In this document: piece after piece, positions 1 through 13,900 of the stretch
How positions within the stretch are numbered: position 1 is the first letter of the stretch
Layout: every line of letters starts with the position of its first letter
Source of the DNA: Arbacia lixula
Lineage: Eukaryota; Echinodermata; Echinoidea; Arbacioida; Arbaciidae
Direction: 5' to 3'
Assembly: GCA_963669155.1 (NCBI GenBank)
Contig: OZ022576.1
Span: 32,666,998-32,730,997, forward strand
Length of the DNA stretch: 64,000 nucleotides
Notes under the pieces: generated by a model
What the model saw: only the letters and a program-made list of their open reading frames with translations
The model's database searches: none
Told to the model about the DNA's origin: nothing
Made by a program: the position numbers and the translations under genes

Positions 1-365
1 AACATTGATTAATATATACGAACTACCATTGCCACTATACCACGTGATACAATCGAAACGGAGCACTGTATATCGGGAACAGGATACGCACTACGAATGA
101 TCATTATTTTTAACATTTATTTCATTATTCTGCTGAACATTTGACTTATCTGAGTGAAGTGTGCTTCACATACGCCTCACATATGAATACCAAAACGATA
201 AATATTGTAGTCATTGTGTCGTCAGGTTCATAGACGTGTCTCATCTTGAAACATAGATAAAGACAGTTGAATAAAGTGCATTTTAAAAACAAAACATGTG
301 AACGCTCGTATACATTTCTTGGTTCTATAGGTGAGATGAACTTTCCAGTTTGCAGCCTCTTTATG

Positions 366-1380
366 GTTCACTATTATGCTAAAAAAAAAAAGCTTGTATT
401 GATGTTTATGGGTTCTACATTAAGAAATGAACGACCGTTTCATGAAAATATGTTTCCCATATTTTCAATTATTTTATCTGAAGTTTTCTTTACTTAGCTA
501 AGAAGCGCCCCTAAAATCATCCAAATTATCATGACTACCTTGTGATGTAACTTGTCACTCATTAGTAAGAAAAATTAACTTAACTTTGCATGATATCATA
601 CAATTCACCTAGCGAGCTGCCAATGCTTTATAGTAGCAGGGGTGTTTCATCAAGCTGTTCTTAAGCTAAGAAAAACTTTCCGCACGACTGATGACCCTTT
701 CTTGTGCTGATGGAGATACCCCAAATTGTTCCTGTTTTGACAGAATTTGAGTTCATTTCCAGCGATCCTAATCAAATTTGACAAAAAAACTTTGTATTAA
801 GACACTTGTTAACAACAAAAATGTTGATTTACAAATATCAGATTTCCACTTTAGCTGGTGGGAATGAAAATCATTGAGAATCTGATTCAGCACAAGAAAG
901 GGTCATCAGTCGTGCGTAAAGTCGATCGTAGCTTTAGAACAGCTTGGTGAAACACCCCCAGGACAGATTTTTTATACCATAGCTCATAACGTGTCTTACC
1001 TCAGCGCTTAAAAAACCTGACATAGAAGTATGAAATGAGCAGTTGTTTGGTAATTCATTGAAAAAAACTATCATCCTATCGTGAGCATTAGCAGCTCGTG
1101 ACGTCAGTTGCATGATATTATGTATGGTTATGTTGATTTTTCCTGCTTGTGAGTGATAAGTGACGTCACAAGGTATTTGTGAATATCTGGATGATTTTAG
1201 GGGCGTTTCTTAGCTAGATGAAAAAAAAAACTTCTGTTAAAAATATTTTAAAAGTATGACAAACATATTTCCATGCAACAGTTATTGATTTATTGATGTA
1301 TGAACCCATATACATCAATAGAAGCGAACATGTTTTTCCAAAATAGTGAACCTTTAAGAGCGTGGGTGCTACATAACAAC
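366..1380. repeat. Foldback element with a nested MITE
   Basis: Sequence from about 366 to 637 reappears in reverse complement at about 1,066-1,380. Both arms carry the line 'AAGAA(G/A)CGCCCCTAAAATCATCC' in split form, then a poor match, then the 'GAGCTGC(C/T)AATGCT' stretch. The arms differ at many positions, so the copy is old. A second, tighter inverted-repeat element sits in the loop at 638-961. The open frames here (267-497 on plus, 1,214-1,459 on minus) are the two arms read in opposite directions and are not genes. I see no transposase, so this looks non-autonomous. Confidence 0.75.
638..961. mobile_element. MITE-like inverted-repeat element
   Basis: The left end reads AGGGGTGTTTCATCAAGCTG and the right end is its near-exact reverse complement. 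The match continues through 'CGCACGACTGATGACCC' and 'TTTCTTGTGCTG', giving arms of roughly 90 bp around a short AT-rich middle. It has no coding capacity and is nested in a larger, more diverged foldback repeat. The superfamily is unknown because the TSD is not clear. Confidence 0.75.
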
Positions 1381-1460
1381 AATCGCTAACAATCAAAGCA
1401 CTTTTTGTGATGCTATAAATGTTTAACCGCTGGTGGCGGCAATCTACTTTCTGGAGCATG

Positions 1461-2837
1461 GAAGTTTAAAAAACATGTATATGGCACACTGGAGAAGATA
1501 AAACAAGAATATGTTAAAATTACGGTAATACGGAAGAGGTAGACGAATGCTTACTTCAACAGGTGCAATAGGGCAGTCTCAGCAAGTTCAATATAGGGGG
1601 AAATGCTGAATCATGCAAAATGCATTTCATATCGTCAACGTCAACATCTATTACAAAAAAAATAGCAAGAAGATTCTACACTTATGAAAGAGCTTGAATT
1701 AACTGAACGTTTGCAAACTAATATCATAAACATTGATCTAAAATGAGCAAATATGTGTTTTGATAACATTCACTTGCAGGCATACTATTACAATAATATA
1801 ATTTAATTTACAGCAAACCACTTTATAAGTGCATGAAAACAGAGCCACTTACAAAAATATTCTTAATGACGGAAATATTCTTATGCGTGTAAAAGATATA
1901 GGGGAAAACAAACGAGGAAAAACAAGCTCAGGTGGTCACCATAATGACCAATGTCCAATGCACTTCCTCACCCCAATCTTCCTTCTAGCACCACCTATCT
2001 ACCCATGGGTATGAAAGACACCAATTACAATTGTACAATTAGCAACGAACGGATCGGATTTCTGACTGGTGACAGTGCTGCCTAGATCATAGTGATGATG
2101 CCCGTTCTATCAGCAATCTCCACTCGTATGTAACTAATCTGTAGAACAAAGCAACAGCAAAAAAAAAAATAATTAGGAATCTGGCTTTACATCAACACTT
2201 CATGTGATTATTCGCATTTACGGAATACATGTACAACGCGACATATACTTCAACTCGATATGCTTAACGTTGATGTGAGTATACTAAACAATGGGAATAA
2301 AGATGCTGACGATATGAAAACGTGGTCTTTTTCACGGATACCACACATTTGTATGTCAGTTTATTGCTCACAAAGTGTTGCAGGCTTACATTAATGACAA
2401 ACACAAATACATGATAGATACACTGAAGATATAAATTCATCAATGAAATTCCATCACAATGTCGGCACTAAAATCATTATATTTCAAATTGTTGTCTGGC
2501 AAATCATCAAAATAATATGTAATCTCATGCTGGAAGACCTTTTAAACTAGCTATGTTATTTTGAGCATTAAACTAGAATCGACTCAATCATATTAATGCT
2601 ATACGCAGATATTTATAAGCTTATAACTACCACTACCACCACTACTTCTTCTACCACTTTCACTTGAGGCAGCTGCTATGTTCCACCACCAAAAGACAGA
2701 GTTCTTAAAATGAGGTATATAAATGGTATCATTGTTATCACCACCATTATTACTATGTTTTATGTGCGAAGTATCATAACTGTAAAATAATGATTACAAA
2801 GTTATTCAAAATGAGGCCTTCATTTTTCGCATCTCAC
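1461..2837. other. AT-rich intergenic, nothing recognised
   Basis: No exon with good splice sites, no long frame and no clear repeat pair was seen. There is a short trinucleotide-rich patch (ACC/ACT) near 2,628-2,655 and a small ATT/ACC-rich patch near 2,727-2,755. Confidence 0.5.
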
Positions 2838-3010
2838 CTCGTTTGATCTAGCTGTACACTAAGGGATGAATGCTCAGAGATTTTCCTACATGCCCTCCAA
2901 AACTCTAGCCAAGGTGTCTTCACCACGCGGGCCGGTAGCTTGTCAACTGCTCTGCACCATCCGATCAAAGGCGTCGTAGCGATGACTCTTTTTTCGAAAG
3001 GTTGTGTTCC
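2838..3010 (-). other. Coding-like segment ending at a donor-like site, unidentified
   Basis: On the minus strand a frame of about 57 codons is open from a TAA at 3,013-3,011 to a GAG|GTGAGA donor-like site at 2,838. It is richer in GC than its surroundings and encodes a Trp/Arg-rich peptide containing 'VDKLPARVVKTPW' and 'EFWRACRK'. I cannot assign it to a family and see no convincing acceptor upstream. It could be a decayed exon, a conserved repeat, or a chance frame. It does not resemble the modules of the VWC gene, so I have not joined it to that gene. Confidence 0.3.
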
Positions 3011-3013
3011 TTA

Positions 3014-4527
3014 GTAACGATTGATGTGGTAGCAAGCCGGGATGATAGGACGCAGAGCGTGGATGTGGACTCCAATCACAGGGCTGGATACCCACAACTT
3101 TACAACCTTCATTGGTGAAGAGAAAATGAAGGAGAATTCAGTCTGCGGCGGTTTAATGCTGTCGCTTGGCATTCATTAACTGCTTAAAGATTGTCCGTCC
3201 CTTTTGCAAGCCTAAAATTTGAAATCGTCTATCACGATCGTAAATTGAAGAAAGTGTGATTCAAGACCATTTCTAAGAATATAGCATGTTAAAGCTTTCT
3301 GTATATGTAAAAAATTTCAGCCGTTAAATTTCAAACCGACTTTTTTCGTACTACGAAAAAAGTATTAGTCTTTGTTCCAGTATCTATGTGGTTATTATGC
3401 GTGTGTGAAATCCTAATTTTATGAGTAACTACCAAACTTTGGAGATGATTCCTTCCATAGAACAATTTTTTTATAATGCGTTTTATAATTTAATAAACAG
3501 ATTAATCAATAAAGCAGATATTTCAACACAAACTGCTAAGAGTCTGAGGTAAAGACTATTAATCAGACGTTGTTTACGTGCATTATTTGAATTTTACACT
3601 ACGTATCAGTTTCAAATTGTGAATATAGAGCTTGCTAACACTTCTCTATATGTTTTGCCAATGTTTCGATGGTTTTGTGGTGATCTGAAAAAGGGACTGG
3701 CTGTCTTTAAGTAAGACTTTTTTTGGTTTTGCCGCGGTTTTGAGATTGTCAACATTTATGCAATATGAAAGTATGGATAAGGAATAAAGCAATTAAAAAC
3801 AATTGGTCTCCGTCATATATTGCATAAAACACGCTACATTACATAAGTTATCGGGTTGTGTATTGAAGGAGCTTACCTCCGACATACACATATCGATAGC
3901 AGGATGATGTGGGTGGTGTCCGGTCGGTCGGTTCAGGCTTGATATTTGGAAAAAGCAGTGACTTCTCGCATTTTCCACGGGCCTCCACTCATCCTCATGA
4001 CGTAAGATCTATATTTGGAGTCCCCCTTTTACTAAATTAGAAAGTGACAGTGTGGTATGTTGAAAGAAAATCCAACTGGTAACATAACTGTAATGGTAAG
4101 GCTAGCAAGGGGTTAGCATGGATGTGCTATCGGGGTTTACCTGTCCGAGTGACCATGTTCTTTAAGGGAGCGATGAACGATCTGTCATAGTGTAGAGACT
4201 CCCTTGTGCTATTCATCGATGGAAGCTGGTTTCTAGAAACGTCTTGCAGTCTTCGCGTGTCTCCGATGTGAAGGGTTGGATGTGACGCCACGTCTAACAA
4301 GATAGCTGGTAGGCGTCAACATGAATGGGTGATGACTGACCTGAACCTAAACTCCTGGCCATTATTGGATTATTTGTTGGAAGAAATACGTGTAGAAAAA
4401 TATATGGCCATATCTTAATCAATGTGCCAAAGATGATGGGTTTATATTGCATGTGCTTTGGCCAAGTTGTTTCCATGGGTGTTGGGTAGGGCAGGAGAGG
4501 AGAGTGGACGGGTGTGAAAAAAAATAC
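3014..4527. other. Downstream flank or intron of the VWC/repeat gene
   Basis: No further module exon could be found. I looked for the Gly-Leu-Trp motif and for the C-x6-C pair on the minus strand and saw neither. If the gene continues past its donor at 4,528, the next exon is either very different in sequence or lies left of the window. Confidence 0.45.
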
Positions 4528-4947
4528 CTCCGCATGTATACTCCTTGCAAGACACTATCGCCTCGCCCCCTCCTTCAACTTCAAACTCGAAGCCTGGCAC
4601 GGGGCTGTCTCCCTGTTTGAACTCGACGCACAGCCATCCGTACTCGTCGCAGCCTAGCTCGCTGATGGGGAAAGGAATGGTGACCTCGTAGAACCCGAGC
4701 GGGGTCCTAGGCAGGAGCGGAGCGGCCTGGTCGACCGGGTCCAATGCCTGCACGACCTCGTCCCTCCGGGGCCCGGTACCGTTCGCATTCGACGAGGCGA
4801 AGACGCTCATCTGCCAGAGCCCCTGCCCGGACACGGGCGAGCTCTCAGGCTCGAAGAAGACGTCCACGTTGATTGACACTGGGGCCTTGTCTCCAAAAGG
4901 TGCATCGCCGACCTCATAATTCCAAGTTACTGTAGTAGCAGTGGCAC
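4528..4947 (-). CDS. Exon 7: module 4
   Basis: The acceptor is TTGGACAG and the donor is GGAG|GTATTT, a weaker donor than the others but in the expected phase 1. It is 420 nt and encodes SGQGLWQMSVFAS, CDEYGWLC and CKEYTC. If the donor is not used, translation reads about 26 codons further to a stop near 4,439-4,441, giving an alternative C-terminus. Confidence 0.85.
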
Positions 4948-7900
4948 CTGTCCAAGGAATAAGAGTGGGGTTTTATATCTTTGCTGTTAGTTTTACATAT
5001 CCCGTGAGTGTAAAACCATTGTAATCTATCGGAATAACGGTAAGCCATTGAATGACTTTCTAGGTGCTTTATTCGTTCATTTCCTCCAGAAGTATGCTTT
5101 TTACTTTACATTGTCTTCTATCATTGACATTTTCATCACATGTGGCGTATAATGAGCAGAGGAATCATGAACAGAATATAATTTTTTTTGAATAATATTG
5201 TTCTTGAAAAATAACGATGGGTGTATTAAGGAATCTTAATTCAAATGGAATAAATTACATACCTTTACAACGTTTACTTGTGTCAATACACGTTGTCAAC
5301 ACGGAATCATCTGGACGGCCTTCAAACACGAATTCAACATTCGCGTCAGGATTCTGCTCCAAATCAAAACACAGATATAGACTCTGGTCACAACGAATGT
5401 CTGTCATGTCGAAATCAAAGTCAACATTCGGCAGAATTAAATCGTTCCCTTGCTCCAAGGGTGTATCAGCGGAGGTCGAGTCCAAGATCTGTTCCGTTAG
5501 GCCCAATTTGGGCCCACCTCCATTAGGGGAGCTGCTGGCGTAGACCGAGACTTTCCATAGTCTCTCCCCTGAGACATAGGTGGCCTCGTCAGTCGTGAGT
5601 CCTGCTAGGTTAACGGTGAGGGCGTTTACCTCATTTTCGCGTAATGCCAACTCATTTTCAAAGTGGACCTCCAAACCGGAGAATATAGCCTCTGGAAAGA
5701 AACGACAAGATAGGTTAGAGTTCAATGTGGTACACCATCGTACTTGAGCTTATTACCGTGTATGATTTATTGAAGTGACATCGTTACACCATTGATATGC
5801 ACGGTTATGGTTCTAAGCAACTTCCCACAAGCGAGAGGTTTTGCTGATCCAACATTGTCTAACGAACTAGTATTGAGCACCCTCAATAAGAGTCACCAAT
5901 ATGTTCACCCCGGCTCACTGTGCAATGTAGAACAAGTTGCCTTGAGAAAATGCTTACCGCGTCACCCTATTTCGAAGACCACGCAGTTTTCTTTTCCATA
6001 AATTCTGGTTCCACCCATGAATTACCATTACCTCGTTGATAATGCTTATGATTATTTGGGTTTGTCCTTCATTACTAAGCAACTAATCCTCCAATGTTAA
6101 AGTGTGGTAAAGCATTATGCCTCAACCTTTAACATTTAATCATTTACATGGTAAACGGGATGATTTCCTAGAGTTTCATATATTTTTCAACACAATTGAG
6201 CTATTTGAGTAGATATTACTAATAGCTTCCAGAACAGCTATTCGATACTCATTTTCATGTCCATTATTTTACTTAGCTTGTGACACTTGCTTATGAGATA
6301 TTTTCAGACCAAGGATAAGGCTCATCCTCATACATTCTTATCCACACTACAACCTGCACATACACGATACTCACCAAAGACGCATTCTTGCTCTCGACAG
6401 CTAACAATCGTGTTAGCCTCTCTAGATAAATCGACAACGCCTTCGACCCGGAAGACATAGAAGGGATCCGGGCTATCCCCGCCTCCAAGCTCGACGCACA
6501 CATAGCCGAAGTCATTACAGCCGATGGACCCGACATCGATCTCGGTTGCGACGTCGGTGAGCTGCAGGGGGGTGTTGGCGTTCCGCGTTGTAGCCTGTTG
6601 TGTTTGGCTGAGCGTCTGGTAGACGTAGTCGAAGCGCTCGCCTACCCCCTGGACATTCCGACTACCGAAGATCCCCATCCGCCACAACCCTGCCCCGGAG
6701 AGATCACTGCTGTCCTGAGTGAAGGTCACGGTGCTGCCGAGGCTAACACCGGTTGCTCTGCCTTGGACTGGCGTCTCCGTGAGCTCCATAGTCCATTCCA
6801 GGTCCGTGGCAACAATCGCTGTTAAATTCATTTCAAAACAAATACTGTATAATTCTTTAAGTGCCACATGGGCCTGTCCACGATAATGGGTACATGTCTG
6901 TTACATTTACTGTAATATTTGCAGAAATCTCTTAAATTCCATTTTTTTTGTCTCTTAAATAAACCAGCCAATAATGATAAAATATCAAAAAGTGTATTGA
7001 TTTGCACTTTACAAGGTTTTGTACGCTTCGGAAAATTTGCTCTGTACAAATTTGCCATAGCACGTTGGTAACGGAACACACTCGTCTGTCCCGTTACCAA
7101 CGTGCTATGGCAAATTTCTACAGGCTTAGTTTAGAAATATATAATAAATGAACATTCAGAGCAGGATTTTACCTGAAGTTACATTGGAGGAAATTAATTC
7201 AACACTCTATCGTATTTTGGTGGCGCAAGATGGTCAGAATTTCAAATGACTCAGTTGTGCCAAAAATATCCCTTTCCTGTAAACAGACCCACATGTGACT
7301 TTTTAAACACCTAATGCACGCAACTCCCATAGAGAACAATTTCATCTGGCACACAAGGGGTTAAGCCGCTTGATTATTTTATATCAGTCAAAAAATATAC
7401 ATATGATCGGAATCAGACCCAACAATGGCGTCGTATATGTGACATGCAAACATGTCTCATTATGATAATTAGATTTTACAGTTGAATTCCACCTATGTTA
7501 CTAGTAGGACCCATTCCACATTGTAAAGATCAAGGAGCAAAAGCCTTATTCTGAATGTACAGGCTTGGCATGATATATGCAACAGGTGTTACATATCACC
7601 TAACATGCTTTGACCACCGTACAGTATCAAGTGAGACTATGCAGCTGGTATAGCGACCTTGGGGGCATTCTAATAGTCAGTACATTAACATAAAACAATA
7701 AAGTAGGATAACAGTGTCCAGACACAGAGTTGATTGGCTAAAAGTTTTTTTCTTTTTATAAACCATTGAATGATCCCAGACAAGGGAAAACATAAGGTCA
7801 TGTGATACCACTCCATATGTTGATTGGATGAAAGTGATGTTCTATGTATTTCCTTTATGCATTGTCCAGTCAAGATGGGATAGAGTGGATAGGATGTATT

Positions 7901-10900
7901 AACTCTACAATCAGCATTCCTTAACTATTTCTTGATGTAGTGTTCTGATTCTCGAATTACTGTTTTGTAAGCCGGGAGAATCTTTACTTTCTCTTTAAAG
8001 TAATCATCTAATGATTGGCATTTTGGTGATGCCCAGAGTGGTATAGATAAAGGGCAATCACAGAAGAAAAGGCAGTTGGTCCGGAGAAGGGGTCGTGTAC
8101 AGACAGACTGCGGAGCATCACCATAAAGCCGACAGGAACTTGTATTATACCAAAGATGCAGTGTTGTTTGAGTTATTTCATTGTGCGACTCGAGAGTGAC
8201 AATTGGAAGTGCGACGAATTTACCTAACCAGTGGTAGCTTTGTCACAGTGTAGTAAAAATGTAAAATTGATATTTCATGAAACGATGTTCGCAATATCAA
8301 TTTGTGCGTCGTCAAAACCCTATCTTTATCAAATTATTCTTTAATTTATATTTACATGAAACGAAGTCCTTAAGGGTAAAATGGTATCGGGCGTAATACT
8401 AGTGCAATATGACGAACACTAATTAAAAAGATATGTTGGAGGAAAAGGACAAAAAAATTAAACAAGAGAGAACAACAATGTACAAGGTTGAAAAGGATAT
8501 AACGTGACACTCACATTTGCATTCTGGAGCTTCCGTACAGCCTGTGAGGGCGCTGTCATCTGGAAAACCGCCAAATTGATAAGGCAGGCCCCAGGTGGGC
8601 TGGGGCCTGTCCCCGCTGTCGAGACGAGCACATAGGTACTTCATGTCGGCACACGTGGAAGTGATGTCGTCCAGCACGTACTGAACCCCCGAAAACTGGA
8701 ATGGGTCTTTCTTCTTATAGGTCCGCGCCATTTGCTCGTCGGTGAGAACGCTCCTTTCATAGCCGTACCTGACCGCAGGAGCAAGAAAAGGATGATGGTT
8801 TTAATAGCGGTCGATAGAAATACAAAAGCTTTCCTAGGTCATGAGTCATGTTATGGTTAACGCAATTAAGATTAAACACAACTTGCATTTAATATTTGCA
8901 TTCAATCTACTAGATCTGCGGTCGATTGTTGTGCTTGAATTGAACGCAACTTGTTATGCAATGGAATTCGAATTAAACGCAAACGTACGTTAAATATTTA
9001 AGAGGTGTGTTTAACTTTAAGTTTTTACGCAATACCGCCCTGGTTTCAAACAAAAGTCTGATAGATGATTTGATTGAAGGATGGAGAACTTTATCCTTAC
9101 TACTGTGTTAACATTTTGGTTTCCTACATAAAACACGTTGTACCGTCAGGGTTAACACTTAAGCATTACCGCCATACAGACACACATGTAGTATTACTCA
9201 GAAGCAAAGTGTCGCCGATCTAGCCCAGGCATATAAGACGCAACACAACAACATACACACTAAGCTTCTATCCAAAATTTCCCTTCACATTATCCTAAAT
9301 ATTATAACAATAAAAGCATTATTTGGAGCATACAAATGACATGCACCCAGCACTTTTGAGCAAACGCAAGTAAGAGAATGTGGTAGCCCTGTATAGGACT
9401 AAATGAATACTAAATTGATCATGCCTTATCATGATTCAGCATTCATATTTGTCATTGTCATTTGCAGTATTGTTGTTCTTCATTATTTTCGTTATCATTG
9501 TGCTACTGTCGTCTGGATTGCTCGCTAACAGACTGCTGCATTTTGTAGCATAGATATCCTGATTCGTCTTCCTACCTCGGGCCCGATCCATCAGGGTTGG
9601 GTGAAGCCCAAAGACTGAGTCTCCAGAGCCCCTCACCCGACACCCCCGTGGTCTCCGGGCCCCCCTGGAACTTGATGGGCACGTCGAGCTGGAGGTGGTT
9701 GACCCCACCCTCGGCAATCTGGGCACCAGCCGGGATCTGCGGGGTCACCTTCTTCACCTTCACGTCTGGAGCAAGATAAGCAATATCCGGCTTGCGTTAT
9801 TACAATATCCAGGGAAGTCCATAATTTGACGATTGATATCGTTTCATTATTATAATTCCCACGAAAGGGACGTTCACATAAAGGTTTTTCACCCCTGTCG
9901 CTTGCCATAATCCCACTTTTTCTTGGCCCTTTCTCACGTTTTCTTACCTATGTTAAATTGCCTTGGTATTCATATATTGCCAGGGGAAGGATTTCCCTTT
10001 CAGTCTGCTTCGCGGTGAGGAGGCCGTCGCGTCAAGGTGCAGGCGCCAAGCGGCAGTGGTAACATGTTTCCATGTGAATGTGAACGTACCTAACAAGCAT
10101 TCACGCCCTTCAATTGCCTCGATATAAATTAGCAACACTCACTAAATTTGCCTTATGTGTAGACTGTCCTAATGTAACAAAAGGAAGCAACTAACAATAG
10201 ATACTTTTCTTGTAAATGAGCAAAATGTGTCTGTCACTTGCATTGGCATCAGTGCAACACCACATCATGTTAGAATGAATATCTCGCAGCAAGATTAATA
10301 TTTCTTGTCCAGATTTTGGCCGTATGTAGGAAATGCTGGGTACAATCTAAGAGTACCAATAACCCAGATTTGAGTGATTTGTCACTTGCTCTCATTTGTC
10401 AGAGTAGGGCAGTATAGTCCACAGTAGTGTTGGACGATAGGATTGGTATCAGTTCAGTATATTCCCATTAACATGTTTAAAGGGATAGTTCACCCTGAAA
10501 ATAAGTTGGTTTCAATAAATTCAGAACTATGAAAGAAACATAATTAGTGAAGGTTTGACAAAAATCCGTCAAGGGATAAAAAAAAAAAAAAGTTGTGATC
10601 TTTTGAAATTTCAATTTTCTGAAGTCACGTACGAGATGCTCTCGCATATGTTGTGTATAATTCTTTTTCTAGGAAAATTAATGTGCGTTTCCTTAAAGAG
10701 ATATATTTTCTTTTACTTGTACCTTTGATACATCATTATAAATATTTTTTACACATATGCCTGTATGAAAAAAAAAACCATTCCTTTGTCAAAAACAGAA
10801 AAAGAGCAATTTATTGAATTGTACTGCACACAACATATGGGACAGCACCTCGCATGTGACGCACCAAAATTGAAATTTCAAAAGATTCTAACTATTTTGT

Positions 10901-13900
10901 CCTATGACGAATTTTCGTCAAACCTTCACTTATATGTTTCTTCGTATTTCTGCTTTGATTGAAACCAGCTTATCCTCAGGGTGAACTATCCCTCTAATTT
11001 GCCTTCTGTTATAGGCCACAGTTAGACGATGGGATCGGCATCCCCTAACATGTTTAACAAGCACTTCCCCCACTGGTCGCGACTGCCCGCTTGATGGATC
11101 GATCCTCCAGAATTGCTACGTCTAAAACAAATTTGTTTCGGGTTCAGCGATATGTAGTGTATTGAAGTACATGATTGCTATGAGATATACTGCACATATT
11201 TCGTGTATCTTTGTGTTATGCTCCTTTCAGTTTCAACCATGCTTGCATGTAGCACTTTCACTTTGTACCTCGCTCTGTCTCAAACTCTCAGTTCTCCTCT
11301 TACTCCCGCATTCCAATCTATCTATTCACTTGACCACAGAATCATGCCACTGGTCACTCCTTCACTTTTCTCACCCCAATTATCTTTGTACCAATGATTA
11401 CTAATGATGGAAGTATTATACCCATGTGTATAAAATCGAAAGTATTCCAGAATAAAGACATTTGTAGTTTATACATCAAGCAAACAAGTCACTCTTCTCT
11501 CTGTTCGCGACTTGTGCATTATCATTATACCTCAATACTTAAAACGAATGTTGAGGTATCGCGCCATCAAACGGGCAGTCGCGACCAGTCGGGCAATTAC
11601 TTCTTATGTTCTACTAAACCGATACCAGTCCAATCGTCCGGCACTGAACTCTGCACAGGGCAAAGTTAGTGAGTATACACGGTGCGTTTGCGCAAATAGT
11701 TCAGAGCCAGGCGGTTGCTGCTATGGCAACTACCATCTACCGACCCAAAACTTTCAGCAAATGAACAGAGTATTAGCTTACCGTTTTGTCCGAACCTTAC
11801 CGTACTATCACAATGGAATTATTGGGCTTTGCCGATTTTCTGTGAGCCTTTCATGACCGCCGCTGAGAAATCTTTCAGGCATTCACAATTTATATTTCTC
11901 AAAATCCATCCCAAATTTGTCATGACCCTGGATCGAAGAGTCAAACACGTTACATTTTACATATTCCATTGCAATATGAATTAACGGGACAGATGTAGGA
12001 ATGAATTACACATCGTCCTCTTTCCAGTCCTAGCACCTGACAAATCAGGAGGACTGGTATTCGCCTTTCAAAGCAGTATGTTTTTAAAGCATTGGTTGAC
12101 TTCTATATTACTGTTGAGCTTCAAATTTCGCAAAACAGAATTTAGAAATGTTGGTCAAAGGAGTATACGACATTTAAAGACAGGGTAGCCCATTTGTGAA
12201 AATCATGGAACTCGGTGGTCATCAGCAGTTTACCTTATAAAAACTGATGTAAGTTTTGATTCATCCAGGAAGAATTACACATTACTAATAGAAATGAATC
12301 TGATCATCTGGACTTACTGGTTTGAAACGGAGAATAGTTTCACGTCCGATCCGGGACGCTTCTCCAGCTCGTCTGAATTGGCGGGAATTCGTCGTTGCCA
12401 CTTGGTGGCGACGTACAATCGATGTTATTGTCTTTCAGACGTCGAGGAATCTTTCGGATTACTGGGTTATAAATCCGAGAGAGGTAGTATCGCAACGACG
12501 ATTTCCCGCCAGTTCAGACGAGCTGAAGAAGCGTCCCGGATCGGACGTGAAACTGTTCTCCCGATGATCATTTCTATTCGTAGTTCACCTTATCGATAAC
12601 GTGTATGAAATCCCACAGTTATAGCTTCACGAACCTTCTACTCTTGTTTATGTTTGAAACATAGCGACCATAGTCTACATACAAAATCATGCCACTGTCA
12701 GTGCGTGATGCGTCGGGCAGTGGGTACTACTCGCATTGAACGCATGCACCGTTATACGGACCATAGCGGACAGCGGTCTTCGGTCTCTAAGCTAACAAGA
12801 ACCGGGAGTTGTGGATAACCCTTCCGAAACCTCAGTCAGTCAACCTTAAAGTCAGTTATTAGCTTTATTAATGGAAGGAAAGCTCTTTAGCATTATTTTC
12901 TTCTGTTTTCTGTCTTTTTTTACAAACAGAAACGTGCAAAACTGCCACCCTGTCTTCAATATCATTTCTTCGTTTTCCTGGTTTTCCCCTTTTTTTCACA
13001 TAATAGTAAATATGATAATCAATCTTGATTGACCGTCATTTCTTGAACAACAAGAACAAAAGTGGTGATGCGTGATATATATATATATATATATAATCTA
13101 CATATATATCTATATATAATATCTATACTTACTGTAGGGGCACAGGAAGCAGCATTCCCCTTCCGGCTTGACGGGCTCCGGGCAGAAGGCGGGTGCGCAG
13201 CTCTCGATCACGCACGTCGTAGTAGCGTTGTGACAGGTGCACAGCGTGCAGGGGTCCGTCTTCCACTGGTCGCCATGGAAATACGGCTGGCCTCGGTATA
13301 CGCATGGTAAGAGCTCGTCTCCGGAGCTGAAGCTGTATGAGTCTGGACCAATGGAGGAGGGTGTGGGAGGGGATGCGTGGTCAATCTTACAGCTAAAGGA
13401 ATACTTCACTCTAAAATGAGACACATGGAAGAAACATATCAGTGAAGGTTTGACGAAAATCGGTCAAAGGAAAAGAAAGTTATTTGATTTTAAAGTTTTT
13501 ATTTTGTGACGTCACGTGAGAGGTGGTCTCCCATACTGTCGTGTACAAAATAATTCCCTAAATTGCCTTTTTCTGTGTTTGACAACGGAATGATTTCTTT
13601 TTTCGTACAGGTTTGTGTGTAAAAACGTATTTCCAAAGATGTATCAAATGCACAAGAAAAAGGATGCATATCTCTTACCAACATATGGGAGAGCACCTCG
13701 CAAGTGACGTCACAAAATCAAAACTTTAAAATCAAATAACTTTCATTTCCTTTGACCGATTTTCGTCAAACCTTCACTAAAATGTTTCTTTAATGTGTCC
13801 CATTTTGTTGAAACCCAAAAAAAAATTCGGGTGAACTCTTACTTTAAGGAGTAATGGTGGTATACACTACTACTATTACTACTAAGAGGTTTATCACAAA

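Noticed and set aside
3793-3978. Next exon of the VWC gene
   Set aside because: No Gly-Leu-Trp motif, no cysteine pairs of the right spacing, and no matching acceptor phase.
13343-13424. N-terminal extension of the VWC exon
   Set aside because: The frame is open but lies before a pyrimidine-rich acceptor whose phase matches exon 1, and it runs into the MITE.
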